Origin: Toxorhynchites rutilus septentrionalis
Taxonomy: Eukaryota; Arthropoda; Insecta; Diptera; Culicidae
DNA: 64,000 bases
Reading direction: 5' to 3'
Assembly: GCF_029784135.1 (NCBI RefSeq)
Contig: NC_073746.1
Coordinates: forward strand, 33,138,387-33,202,386
Below the pieces are notes generated by a model. The model was not told the DNA's origin and searched no databases. It saw only the letters and a program-made list of their open reading frames with translations. Below are positions 1 through 9,792 of the stretch, in pieces. Position 1 is the first letter of the stretch. Each line of letters begins with the position of its first letter. The position numbers and the translations under genes were made by a program.

Positions 1-42
1 CTTTTTTGAAAAAAGTCAAAACTTACATCATCAGCTTGTAAC

Positions 43-1306
43 TAAAGGCTGTGTCACATCAAATTGCATCACGGAAAAAACGCTGTAGAAATTCGCCCAG
101 TAGACCGATTCTTTTGAAAATTTTAGACAGTAAAATAAAAACTATTAAACAACTTTTGGCATTTTCTTTTTATTCATACTTCGAGCCCAAGCCCGTATGC
201 TCGCACCTTCCTCTTTACCCCGTCCATAAGGTTCTGTACAACGTCAGGTTGTAGTTTTTATTGAACAGAAATCCATTTTCTCTTGAAGTCCGCCTCCGAT
301 TTGACAACTTTTGGGTTCTTCCGGAGGGCCTGCTTCATAAAAGCTCCGGCGCGTTGGGCGGGTTCATTTCCTTTGGCACGAAGGTGACCCCGTTGGCTTC
401 GTACCACTCCAACACGTCCTTTGAATAGTGGCTCGAAGCGAGATCCGGCCAGAAGATGGTCGGGCCCTCGTGCTGCTTCAATAGTGGTAGTAAGCGCTTC
501 TGTAGGCACTCCTTAAGGTAAACCTGCCCGTTTACCGTTGCCGGGCGCTCCGCTTTCCGCAAGAGCAGATCGCTTGCCACACCATGTACTTTTTGGCTAA
601 CTTGGATAGTTTCTGCTTGCGAATCTCCTCCGGAACGCTGAATTTGTTCTCTGCGGAGAAGAACAACAGGCCCGGCAGCTGACGAAAGTCCGCTTTGACG
701 TAGGTTTCGTCGTCCATTACCAGGCAATGCGGCTTCGTCAGCATTTCGGTGTAGAGCTTCCGGGCTCGCGTCTTCCCCACCATGTTTTGCCTTTCGTCGC
801 GGTTAGGAGCTTTCTGAACCTTGTATATACGCAGGCCCTCCCGCTGCTTGGTCCGCTGGACGAATGAACTTGACAAATTCAGCTTATTGGCGACATCCCG
901 GACCGAACTTCTCGGATCACGACTAAACTGCTTAACTACGCGCTTGTGATCTTTTTCACTGACGGAGCACCCATTTTTGCCGTTCTTCACCTTCCGGTCG
1001 ATGGTTAGGTTCTCGAAGTATCGTTTTAGTACTCTGCTGACCGTGGATTGGACGATTCCCAGCATCTTACCGATGTCCCGATGTGACAACTCCGGATTCT
1101 CGGAATGAGTGCGCAGGATTAATTCACGACGCTCTTTTTCGTTCGACGACATTTTTCCAAATTTACGAAAAATTTACAGTGAAGCATGGCCAACGTGATC
1201 TATACACTCTTATCTGATTATAAGCGAAAGCTGAAGATATAATTCCTAAAAATTAAATTTCTACAGCGTTTTTTCCGTGATGCAATTTGATGTGACACAC
1301 CCTTTA
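43..1306 (-). mobile_element. DD37E Tc1/mariner-superfamily transposon, copy 1 (decayed)
   Basis: The element lies between TA dinucleotides and has inverted termini of about 49 bp that begin AAGGGTGTGTCACATC. The left end carries a G-to-C change (AAGGCTG). It belongs to the same family as the copies at 20694-21994 and 58750-60053. It is about 40 bp shorter than those because of internal deletions, including roughly 25 bp near 340 and about 15 bp near 540. The transposase reads leftward on the minus strand and is broken. The family assignment rests on the 37-residue spacing between the second and third catalytic residues, seen clearly in the intact copies; this spacing is known from mosquito ITmD37E elements. 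Confidence 0.9.
262..1152 (-). pseudogene. DD37E transposase pseudogene (copy 1)
   Basis: The frame starts at an ATG (MSSNEKERRE), the same start as the intact copies. Residues 1-206 cover the N-terminal helix-turn-helix DNA-binding region (RDIGKMLG..QSTVSRVLK) and the first catalytic aspartate (VMDDETYVKADF). The frame is then lost near position 540, where about 15 bp present in the other copies (encoding FVMTG) are missing. The second catalytic block (FWPDLASSHYSKD) survives in another frame. A second deletion near 340 removes the RPIEKYW block that holds the catalytic glutamate, so no active enzyme can be made. Confidence 0.88.
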
Positions 1307-1453
1307 TTCTAGTTATGAATATTTTTTTGCCGTTCGATTTTTGTTTTATCGCTAAAAGATAGATAAACAAATAAGGGTATAATAGATACTAAAAATATTC
1401 TTTGTATTATTTTCACGGTGCTCGAAAAAAACGTCCGAAATTCGAATATCCCC

Positions 1454-1932
1454 TTAAGGGAGGACCCCGGTCTGGAATGTCGGAAAAAATGAATTTTGGT
1501 TGTTTGCATTTTTGAGAAGCTCATGCCCTCTGAAATGTTGTCCTAAAAGAATTTTTCGATATTTACAGCCAAAAGTATGAAGTCAGCTCAAGGGATATAG
1601 TATATCTGTACGAATTTTCAAACGCGTTTTCTCGAAACCATGTTGTTTCAACTGGTGGTATCGATATTTCAGGATCTACTCGACCGATTTGGCTGATTTT
1701 TTTCTTCAGCATGTAAAAATGAATTATCTAAGGCGTTACATATCTCATTCTTTCGATTTTTTAAAAATCGCTGTTTAGAGACTTTTCATGAAAAACATCT
1801 GAAACTACATCTTCAAACATACCTTAAACAAAAACCAAAATACACGAACACTTCACTTTATTCGTAACATCCGAAAAAAATCCACAAAAAGTCATTATTT
1901 TCCGACCTTCCAGACAGTGGCCCCCCCCTTAA
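1454..1932. mobile_element. piggyBac-type MITE (TTAA-flanked)
   Basis: A 479-bp segment is bounded by TTAA at both ends. Its imperfect inverted termini begin GGGAGGACCCCGGTCTGGAA on the left and, read from the other strand, GGGGGGGGCCACTGTCTGGA on the right, followed by a shared TCGGAAAA block. There is no coding capacity. TTAA duplications with G/C-run termini fit non-autonomous piggyBac-superfamily elements. No autonomous relative is in the window, so the assignment is structural only. Confidence 0.6.
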
Positions 1933-1943
1933 TACCGTCTAAT

Positions 1944-2217
1944 CTTCTTCTTCTTCAATGGCACTAACGTTTCTAGAGGAACTTCGCCGTCTCAACGTAG
2001 TATTACTTGCGTCATTTTTATTAGTACTTAGTTGAGATTTCTATGCCAAATAACACGCCTTGAATGCATTCTGAGTGGCAAGCTCTAGAATACGCGTGAT
2101 CACAGTGCCAGTCGGAGGAAATTTCTTTGACGAAAAATTCCCCCGACCAGAACGGGAATCGAACCCGAACACCCGGCATGTTAGTTATGACGCTAACCAC
2201 TCGGCCAAGGGAGCACA
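1944..2217 (-). mobile_element. tRNA-derived SINE, copy 1 (Feilai-like)
   Basis: Read on the minus strand this has an A box (GGCCGAGTGGTTAGCGT) and a B box (GGGTTCGATTCCCGT), then a non-tRNA body and a GAA-repeat tail. A 10-bp target duplication ACCGTCTAAT flanks it at 1934-1943 and 2218-2227. It matches the plus-strand copy at 40633-40920 along its whole length. Feilai is the known tRNA-related SINE of Aedes aegypti; I use the name only as the likeliest relative. It is not a tRNA gene, because the acceptor-stem pairing and the normal 3' end are missing. Confidence 0.85.
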
Positions 2218-2227
2218 ACCGTCTAAT

Positions 2228-4660
2228 ACCGTCTAATACCGTATTTATTAAACAATGGCATCTCCAACTGACAATTCCGATGAAAACCCAATAAATATTC
2301 AAAATCAGTGTAACCAAAGGTATTTCAAATGCCCATCGGCTTACATTCCACCGTCCAATGATATTCCCGCTCGAATTAAAGCGGGATTAGGGTTACCGTT
2401 GCTGATCAATTATTTATACTTGAATTTAGCCACACACAAGAACCGACGGCGAAATGAAAAACATTCGGAATGCGAGAGCAAGCTTCCGCGCTCTTTTTTC
2501 CGCGTTGAGCCAATAAATACAGAGAGAAACACAGCACACCGCCACAGGCAAGTTGGCACTCGCCTCACGAATGTGAATGCGATTAATATAAACGGCATTG
2601 GGATTTCATTAACACTCCTATACTCACGCATTGGTATGTCAGACCGGGAAATCAATAATTCGTTCATTTCTCAGAAAATATCAACACTACGACTTTGCGA
2701 TTCTCTCTAGCTTCCTTATTCGTCGTTCGCCATCATTTAGCGTATCGCATGTGTAGGTACAAAGGGGACGTGTGCCACTTTTTCAACACTTTTGGTCTGA
2801 CACACCGACGCGAGTATAGGAGTGACTTTTTTGGACAAGTGCCTTTTTTCATATTCTACAATATAATTGAATGAAATGTATAAATTAGTGTTAGCGGCGT
2901 GGAATATTTATTGAATAAAATGCTTAAAATCATTACCGGACTATTCGTATTTGATTTCAGTCCCTTTTGTAACTGGATTGAACATTAACTATTCGTCGAT
3001 ATATTCGTCGTTAGATTCATACGTTCAAAAGCAAAATATAAATGTTTGACTTTCGTATAGTTGTTCGCTAAATATAATGGTCATGCATATACACACTGGT
3101 GAAAGAATTTCACTTGTGGAAGAATTGTAAACAGTAAACTATTAACTAATCGGTGGCTTATGGTAATTTTTAACAGTTACAGTTTCGGGGATATTTTTTC
3201 TATAATGAACAATATCGACAAGAAAACAAGAAAAAGAAAAGGAAGCTCCTAGAAATCCTTTTATATCATCTTTTTATGCCCCATCTAAAAAAGCATTAAT
3301 TTTTAGTTTACCAAGAAAACAGAGACAAAAAATATTAGAAATATGTAAACTTTATATTCCAGTAATTATCATCTGGTAATTATCTAGAAGGCCGTTATAT
3401 ATTCTTCTCATCGATAAAATACCCGAAAAACACGCAACAACTGCATGAAATGTAAAAAATATGTTTTTTTCGAGCATGCATTTATGCTAAGTTCTGATTC
3501 TAACTCCAATGAAACCACAATCGATGAATACGTTTTCATGTTATTTTATAGCTCTTTATACTTCCATGAATTATATTCAGTTCCTTACTTTTAATTAATA
3601 GCAGAGAAAAATTCAAATTTCGTTATTTGTGTTGGAGTATCAAAAAATACTCTGTTTTGAGGAGGTTGAATTAGATGATCTATTAAAATATAATATGTTT
3701 TGGAGTTTTTTTCATTTAATAATATCCTCTTCTTCAAATAAATGCCAATAAAGCCTGAAAAATACACAATGGCAACATTACAGAGAAGTTCAATTTTCGG
3801 TCTGTGACACCGTGCGCGAGTATACGTGTTATGATTTTGCACGCGGGTACAGGAGGGTTAAATTGATAAAGCCTCGGGCAGAATGAGGATCGAATGGAAT
3901 CTAGTTTCTATCGCATTTAAATAGAGAAAAAACTCAATGGTATAGACTTCGGTAACTGATACCAACACGATATTGTAATTCCAGGAGGTAAGCGGCGACT
4001 TTTTTGGGCATGACTTCTTCCAGCGTTTTTCTATCGAAAGCAAACAAGAGTCGAAAGGTCGCTCCTGGAATGACTCACGTCCGTCATTCGTTTGTATTCC
4101 CATCCGTGACGCTCACGGGAGCAATTTTTCTCCACACATTCGCTGCATCACCACGTATGCAGTTTAGGCCCACTCTGAACCACCTTTTTGGATGGAGAGC
4201 CCATCTTGAATAAATAAAAGTTGTCATTCATCTTCATGCAAACATTATTACTGCCTTCTCGTTCTTTGTGTTGTGTGTTGTGCGAATCATCAGATGGAAT
4301 ATTGGAATGGACGGACGTGACGGGAACACCATGGAAATACTCCTGGCATGCATTCTGACCGGGGCCAAATGTGAACCATTTTTAGGCCGTCTCATTCAGC
4401 TCGCTGCATTCGGTCCATTTGTCACACTCTCATGAATGTTTGATGACGACGCTTTCTGGTTTATGTATAGTTTAGCATGCTTCTGCATGTGCTCCCGTGG
4501 GATTGAAAAGGTATATTTTGCAGGATAGGAACAATCGAGCAATTAACCATTTTTGAAGTAGGATGTAGCTTTATTACATCGAGAATGAGATATGTGACGA
4601 GCATTGGAATGATTGCACGAAATCGTGATTGTGACATATGCTACACAATGCATCATCAGT
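2228..4660. other. No recognisable gene
   Basis: About 2.4 kb of AT-rich DNA. The longest plus-strand frame (2255-2710, 151 codons) has no recognisable motif and overlaps an antisense frame of similar quality, so I do not call it. A CGTAAAAT at 4661-4668 is the left target duplication of the next element. Confidence 0.6.
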
Positions 4661-4678
4661 CGTAAAATGGATTGTGTC

Positions 4679-4876
4679 ACATTTACCCGAAACCCACTCA
4701 CCCGAATGACAGTTACCCGAAAGCGACAGCTACCCGAATGTAACATCTACCCGAATGCAACAATTACCCGTATGTAACATTTACCCGAATGTAACATTCA
4801 CCCGAATGCGACCGTTACCCTAATGTAACAATTACCCGAATGTAACATCTACCCGAAAGTGACACTTACCCAAAAG
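4679..4876. repeat. Left 17-bp minisatellite array of foldback element
   Basis: About 11-12 degenerate units follow the pattern TACCCGAATGTAACATC. The ACCCGAA core is conserved and the spacer between cores varies. The array is the inverted partner of the one at 9543-9792. Confidence 0.9.
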
Positions 4877-4995
4877 AAGGATATATTCAAATAAAGGGCG
4901 AACACGAAATTATTGCGACACCGAAAATGTCATGCCAATTTTTTTATAATGTTTAGAATCAAACCAAAATTTTAGGGTGGTTTTATACATATATT

Positions 4996-5301
4996 AATTA
5001 TGTTACATGAGGATATCGAAGAGTTTTTAAAAAGGAAAGACCGGTTTCACAGAGAGTACAAGTTAGACTGATTTTATTATTGTCAATTTTACATCATGAA
5101 GCCTAGCCATTTACCTAAAGCCCTTACGCTGCACATTCTATCCAGTCCGTTGTCGCGTCAGGTACAGAGTCCGAATCGGTGTTTTACGTTGGTGTCCTAA
5201 ATTGTTGTTTCGCTTGCGTTTGCGAATTGATGCTACCGATAAACTGTTCCACAGTGATCGGTTCTGTTGCTGTGGGGAAAATGATGTTGCTTGCGTTAAC
5301 T
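4996..5301 (-). repeat. LTR (3' LTR relative to transcription)
   Basis: This is the downstream 306-bp LTR of the provirus. It holds the last ~38 codons of env and the env stop codon at 5184-5186. It differs from the other LTR near 5021 (G against A) and near 5160 (T against C). Confidence 0.93.
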
Positions 5302-6917
5302 ACTCCCTCATCAAGTTTGGATCGTCCCGATACAATTGTGTTGGGATGATGGTTGTCTGCTGAACTGATGTTTGGTTTTTCTTCATTGGGTGTCCTTTTC
5401 TTCTGGTACCAATGGTAAACTATGACGATCAAGCCTATAATGAAGCATATAGATGAGAGGCCCAAACTTGTTGATGTTTGGATGAAATATCGGGTTTTAA
5501 TTATCTCCAGTTGTTCTCGGTTTTGGAAATGTAATTTCTTTAATGTGTGAAAGTCCAGGTTCTGCTCGAATTCGTTTTGTTCAATTTTCACGCCATCCAG
5601 AGGCACTATTGTTGGGATAATTCTCGATGGAAACGTAATGGAGCTAAAAGTTTTGTTGTTCAGTGAGATTGTACAGTTCTCGAAAAACAACAGCATCGTT
5701 CCTGTTAAAACTCTGTTGTTATGTAGACAGTCGCTTGATAGTGTGACTGTTGTGATTATGATGATGATATGGTTGTCTGTCAATCGTTTTATGTTGGTTG
5801 TATTCCGATAGTTCGTAAAGGTGCATTTTCCTGGGGAGCCTCGTATGATTTTGGAGAAGCATCTGTCGTCTGAGGTATCGTCTAATTTATCTTCTTCGCA
5901 AATGGAATTTTCGCCGATACTTTGGCAACTGCCTTTGATGAAATAGGTGGAGTTTCCGTAGATTGCTGCTTTATGCCAAGGGAGTTTGATGATTTGACCG
6001 TTGATTGGAAGTGGTTCTAGGAGAAGACTGGTGAATGGATGTGGTAAAATCTGCGGGACGCCGATGATGAAGTAGAGGATGGATTCCTTGAAGAGGGCTC
6101 TGATGTCTAGGTAATCGTATGCTTGGTCTGGATGTAGAATGGTAATATTTTGTTCTTCTAACTTATCTGAGATAAGCTTTAGTTCTTCTGCTTCTAGAAA
6201 ATTCTTAGAAATGATATTTATTTTTGCAAGTTGTATAACTTCGAAAATTGAGTCTAGGTGTTCTTGTATTAGGTCGACATGATAAGAAATTTTAAATGCC
6301 TGTCGGATTGCTGTGAAATTTTGATTGACAAGTTTGTTGGTGATTAGAGATTGTCTGGCTGATATAATTTGTTGCTTGATTATTCTTTGTTGTTCATTAA
6401 CGGAATCTATTAATTTGTTTATACGTTTTCCTAGATGTTTGTTGATAGTTACTTGAATATTATTTTGTCTTATAAGTTCTTGGTTGCCTCGTTTTAAGTC
6501 ATTTATATCGTTATCTATTTGGATTCGATCTTTTTCATCTAAATTGCCTGTAATCGCCTTTATGGCTGAGCCTAGAAAATTGAATGCTCCTCTCTTGTTT
6601 CTTCTATTTGGTAACAATTTCATATACGTGTTTTGGGCTTTCTTAAATTTGGACTGTAATGTGATATAAACGTCGCTGAAGTCTGTGAATATTTTAAGTC
6701 CGTCGATAGTGATAGCGATGTTGTTTAGTAATGGTCTATAGTCTTCCAAGTCTATTGTGTGATATATCCTGTGACGTCCAGTCTTAATTAGTACGTTTCC
6801 GGTCTGTAACGTCACTAGTCCTGGGTTTCTGGTCAGGTCATGTATTTGTATCGTTCTCGATGATGAGGTCGTGATGAACGTCAGCGTAATTAGTTTTAGA
6901 AGTTGGCTCCGCAACAT
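5184..6917 (-). CDS. env: Errantivirus-type envelope fusion glycoprotein
   Basis: An intact frame of 577 codons counted from the ATG at 6915-6917. The frame stays open upstream to 7016 but has no ATG there (a TTG is the first possible codon, preceded by a stop), so I chose the ATG directly before a hydrophobic signal-peptide-like segment. A basic furin-type site RRNKR lies at residues 105-109, followed by the glycine-rich fusion-peptide region GAFNFLGSAIKAITGNLD that is characteristic of F-like envelope proteins of errantiviruses and baculoviruses. A transmembrane segment lies near residues 483-504, with a cytoplasmic tail of about 72 residues whose end is encoded by the LTR. The family role is membrane fusion and entry; whether this copy is expressed or functional cannot be judged. 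No frameshift or stop interrupts it. Confidence 0.9.
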   Translation of the reverse strand: MLRSQLLKLITLTFITTSSSRTIQIHDLTRNPGLVTLQTGNVLIKTGRHRIYHTIDLEDYRPLLNNIAITIDGLKIFTDFSDVYITLQSKFKKAQNTYMKLLPNRRNKRGAFNFLGSAIKAITGNLDEKDRIQIDNDINDLKRGNQELIRQNNIQVTINKHLGKRINKLIDSVNEQQRIIKQQIISARQSLITNKLVNQNFTAIRQAFKISYHVDLIQEHLDSIFEVIQLAKINIISKNFLEAEELKLISDKLEEQNITILHPDQAYDYLDIRALFKESILYFIIGVPQILPHPFTSLLLEPLPINGQIIKLPWHKAAIYGNSTYFIKGSCQSIGENSICEEDKLDDTSDDRCFSKIIRGSPGKCTFTNYRNTTNIKRLTDNHIIIIITTVTLSSDCLHNNRVLTGTMLLFFENCTISLNNKTFSSITFPSRIIPTIVPLDGVKIEQNEFEQNLDFHTLKKLHFQNREQLEIIKTRYFIQTSTSLGLSSICFIIGLIVIVYHWYQKKRTPNEEKPNISSADNHHPNTIVSGRSKLDEGVVNASNIIFPTATEPITVEQFIGSINSQTQAKQQFRTPT

Positions 6918-7094
6918 ATCTTGAATGTTCCTAGATTTGATGGGAATCAATGTAGCGTATCTCGAGAATTTATTTGATAAAAAGGTATCACTCGTGCGTC
7001 CGTTGTAGTTCTCCAATCGTCAGCCACTCGATATTCGTTCGCGCGGGAAATCACTTTCGAGAATTGGATCTACGCGTGAACACTTGAACGAGCG

Positions 7095-7112
7095 ATCCTA
7101 CCGACTGCGCCA
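7095..7112 (-). promoter_or_regulatory. Primer-binding site (tRNA-Ser type)
   Basis: On the minus strand TGGCGCAGTCGGTAGGAT directly abuts the upstream LTR and shares its terminal T. This complements a tRNA-Ser 3' end, the primer used by many insect errantiviruses, and sets both the direction of the provirus and the LTR border. Confidence 0.88.
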
Positions 7113-7417
7113 ATTATGTTACATGAGGATATCGAAAAGTTTTTAAAAAGGAAAGACCGGTTTCACAGAGAGTACAAGTTAGACTGATTTTATTATTGTC
7201 AATTTTACATCATGAAGCCTAGCCATTTACCTAAAGCCCTTACGCTGCACATTCTATCCAGTCCGTTGTCGCGCCAGGTACAGAGTCCGAATCGGTGTTT
7301 TACGTTGGTGTCCTAAATTGTTGTTTCGCTTGCGTTTGCGAATTGATGCTACCGATAAACTGTTCCACAGTGATCGGTTCTGTTGCTGTGGGGAAAATGA
7401 TGTTGCTTGCGTTAACT
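7112..7417 (-). repeat. LTR (5' LTR relative to transcription)
   Basis: This is the upstream 306-bp LTR. It would hold the promoter driving env on the minus strand. It also carries an untranslated copy of the env tail-coding sequence. It borders the primer-binding site at 7112 and the TATT target duplication at 7418. Confidence 0.93.
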
Positions 7418-7424
7418 TATTTAC

Positions 7425-8451
7425 TTCAAAAATCAAAAGAAAAGTTAATCGATGGAGCCTTGAGTGTAAAATTGAACGCATTTTCGCTTGATGCCCTCCA
7501 TCAAAGTCTTTGCAGTGTCATCCGGTACCAGTTTCTCAGTTTTTTTTCCATTTTCTTAACATGCCCTTCTCGTCTTTGACTGTCTTCTTGCTCTTCCGAA
7601 GTTCCCGCTTCATTATTGCCCAGTACTGCTCCACCGGGCGCAGCTCCGGACAGTTTGGCGGGTTCAGTCCTTTGGAACAAAATGGACAGAATTGGCCTCA
7701 TACCACTCCAGGACACTTTTAGAATAGTGGCATGATGCCAAATCTGGCCAAAATAGCGGAGCTTCGTCGTGCTGCTGCAAGAACGGCAAAAGGCGCTTCT
7801 CGAGGCACTAAAATTTGTAGATCTCGCCATTTACCCTTTGTCACGGAAGGCTCACTCCTCAGTCCGCAAGAGCAGATGGCCTGCCAAACGAGATATTTGG
7901 AGGCGAACTTCGACATTTTCTTTTTCTTAAATTTGTCGTCCACATCGAACTTGCTCTTGCCGGTGAAAAACTCCAACCCCGGAATTTGCTAAAATCGGCT
8001 TTTATATACGTTTCGTCGTTCATCACACAGTAGCAATATTTTGTCAGCATCTTCTCGTAGAGCTTCCGTGCCCGAGTTTTAGCCGTCGATTGTTGCCGCG
8101 GTTTGGGAAGTTCTGTACCTTGTATGTTAGTAGTCCAGCTCTCTTCTTTGCATTCTGGACGTAGCTCTGCGACATGCCGATCTTTTTAGCCAAATCACGG
8201 CTTGAGACGTTGGGATTTGCTTTAATCATCCGCTTCACCTTTCCCTCCGTCTTTTTGTTCTCCGGTCCCGGTTTTCTTCCAGCTCCTTTGCCGTGGTCCA
8301 ACGTCAACCGCTCCTGGAACCGCTTCAACACTCTGGAGACGGTTGAATGGTGAATGTTCAACATTTTTCCCAACTGCCGGTACGACAGGTCAGGAAATTC
8401 CAGGTATTTGGAAAGAATTTGTTCTCTCGACTCGCGTTGGTTTACCTCCAT
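7425..8451 (-). pseudogene. DD37E-type transposase pseudogene (second subfamily)
   Basis: The start is the ATG at 8449-8451 (MEVNQRESREQ). The first ~130 residues are open, with a helix-turn-helix (YRQLGKMLNIHHSTVSRVLKR) and a second DNA-binding block (SSRDLAKKIGMSQSYV). Several frameshifts follow. Recognisable pieces include the first catalytic block (VMNDETYIKADF) near 8020 and a C-terminal fragment near 7450-7550. The provirus lies in or just beyond the 3' end of the gene, so the break in coding is mostly older decay. Confidence 0.82.
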
Positions 8452-8846
8452 CTTCGTTGAATCGAAAAACACGACTTCGAGTTTGACAGCATGTAGACAA
8501 TACACATCAATGAGAAAGTGTGCAAAATTTGGTTGATTTTTACCCAATGGTAAAAAAGTTATGCCCTGTTGAATGTGTCGCAATAATTTCCTGTTCGCCC
8601 TTTAATACACAAATTTTACTATATTTGTATTTGTATTTGTATATTTAATTCTGATCAGTGTTATATAAAGATCATATTTGTCTCATACTTTCATTTCCAT
8701 TCAAAAAGTATTTTTCGTGGGAAGTACAAATCGAGAAATACTGGCATTGAATAAAATCCTTTTCAAAATAATGAAAAGTGAAAGAAAGCAGTTTTATAAC
8801 GTATTATTAAGTCCATCCATTCTTATGGATGACGCAGCCCCCTTAC

Positions 8847-8970
8847 GAGCGTCGGACGCCATACGTTTATCTGGTGCATCACGTTTGCAGCCAGGCAATC
8901 AAAATGCATGACATGCATAATTAACCGGGCAAACGTAATGCACCAGGTAAACGTATGCAGTCCGACGCTC
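8847..8970. repeat. Long imperfect hairpin, 42-bp arms
   Basis: GAGCGTCGGACGCCATACGT at 8847 pairs with the arm that ends ...GTCCGACGCTC at 8970. The arms (8847-8888 and 8929-8970) match at about 38 of 42 positions around a 40-bp loop. It lies in the interior of the foldback element and may be a small MITE or remnant. No target duplication is apparent. Confidence 0.75.
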
Positions 8971-9542
8971 GGTCGGACCTGACTAAAGGATCTTCTAAAA
9001 AAAAGGTCTTCTATGTTTCAAACAAACCGGGCAATCGGTGGAACACAGGTTTGCTTGCGAGAGGCTTCCGCTTCCGACGGCGGTTCGGCGGCCTACTCGG
9101 ATTGCGTCTCCTCGGCGATTGCTATCCTCGTTAAATGGGGACTTCGCCCCCATTACATTGATCTCAAAATAAATTTCATCACGAAATAATAAACTCATGA
9201 TAAAAATTGCGCTGTGGCGGCAAATACGTAAGTACCATTTTTCCTTATATATTCTTTCAACATTTTCATTAAACATTTTTATGTAAAAGTTACCTGTTTA
9301 ATTTTCGGAATATTTCGTAACCACTGCTCATTTCTGAATGATCTCTTGGTCTTAAAGAGCAATACGGAAAGGAAAGAAGACAGCATGTCAATTGTGCCTA
9401 CACTAATTTCTAAAATTGACACAGCGAAGTCTTCAACATCTTTTTCGAATTTTCTCATTACAAATTCTCAGTTTACTTCGTAACTTCCTAACAGCAGATT
9501 CGACATAACTCAAAAACTGATTTGTCGGAATTTTTCCTTCTT

Positions 9543-9792
9543 CGTTCGGGTAAACATCCCATTCGGGTAAATGTCGCATTCGGGTAAACGTTGTATTCGG
9601 GTAAATGTCGCATTCGGGTAAACGTTGTATTCGGGTAAATGTTCATTCGGGTAAATGTCCATTCGGGTATATGTTGCGTTCGGGTATTTGTTACATTCGG
9701 GTGAATGTCATTCGGGTATGCGTCACATTCGGGTAAATGTGCTTCGGGTAAACGTGTTTCGGGTAAATGGAATTCGGGTGAATGGGACACAA
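9543..9792. repeat. Right 17-bp minisatellite array of foldback element
   Basis: About 14 units of the type CATTCGGGTAAATGTCG, the reverse complement of the left array at 4679-4876. A 115-codon open frame crosses it, but this is a by-product of the 17-bp periodicity. Confidence 0.9.

Larger units (their letters stand above)
4996..7417 (-). mobile_element. Env-only errantivirus-like LTR provirus
   Basis: Two 306-bp direct repeats, read on the minus strand, begin AGTTAACGCAAGC and end CATAATT. They differ at only two positions. A 4-bp target duplication TATT flanks the unit (4992-4995 and 7418-7421). Next to the upstream LTR is a tRNA-Ser-type primer-binding site. Next to the downstream LTR is a purine-rich tract (GATGAGGGAGTAG). 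The internal 1.81 kb holds only a short leader and an env frame; gag and pol are absent. The intact borders show that this unit integrated as it is or was trimmed by a very clean internal deletion. The low LTR divergence implies a recent insertion. Confidence 0.92.
4892..8604 (-). mobile_element. Second, diverged DD37E-type transposon (interrupted)
   Basis: The termini are AAAGGGCGAACACGAAATTA on the left and, on the opposite strand, AAAGGGCGAACAGGAAATTA on the right. They carry flanking TA and match over about 30 bp with one difference. The 3.7-kb span is explained by the LTR provirus at 4996-7417; without it the transposon would be about 1.29 kb. The transposase resembles the DD37E copies elsewhere in the window (MNDETYIKADF against MDDETYVKADF) but belongs to a separate subfamily with different termini. 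Confidence 0.87.

Noticed and set aside
2255..2710. 151-codon plus-strand frame
   Set aside because: No motif, no codon-use signal I could judge, an overlapping antisense frame, and repeat-rich surroundings.
4679..4876. Regular short repeats resembling a CRISPR array
   Set aside because: The units are contiguous and degenerate with no spacers of constant length, and the genome is eukaryotic. It is a minisatellite in an element end.
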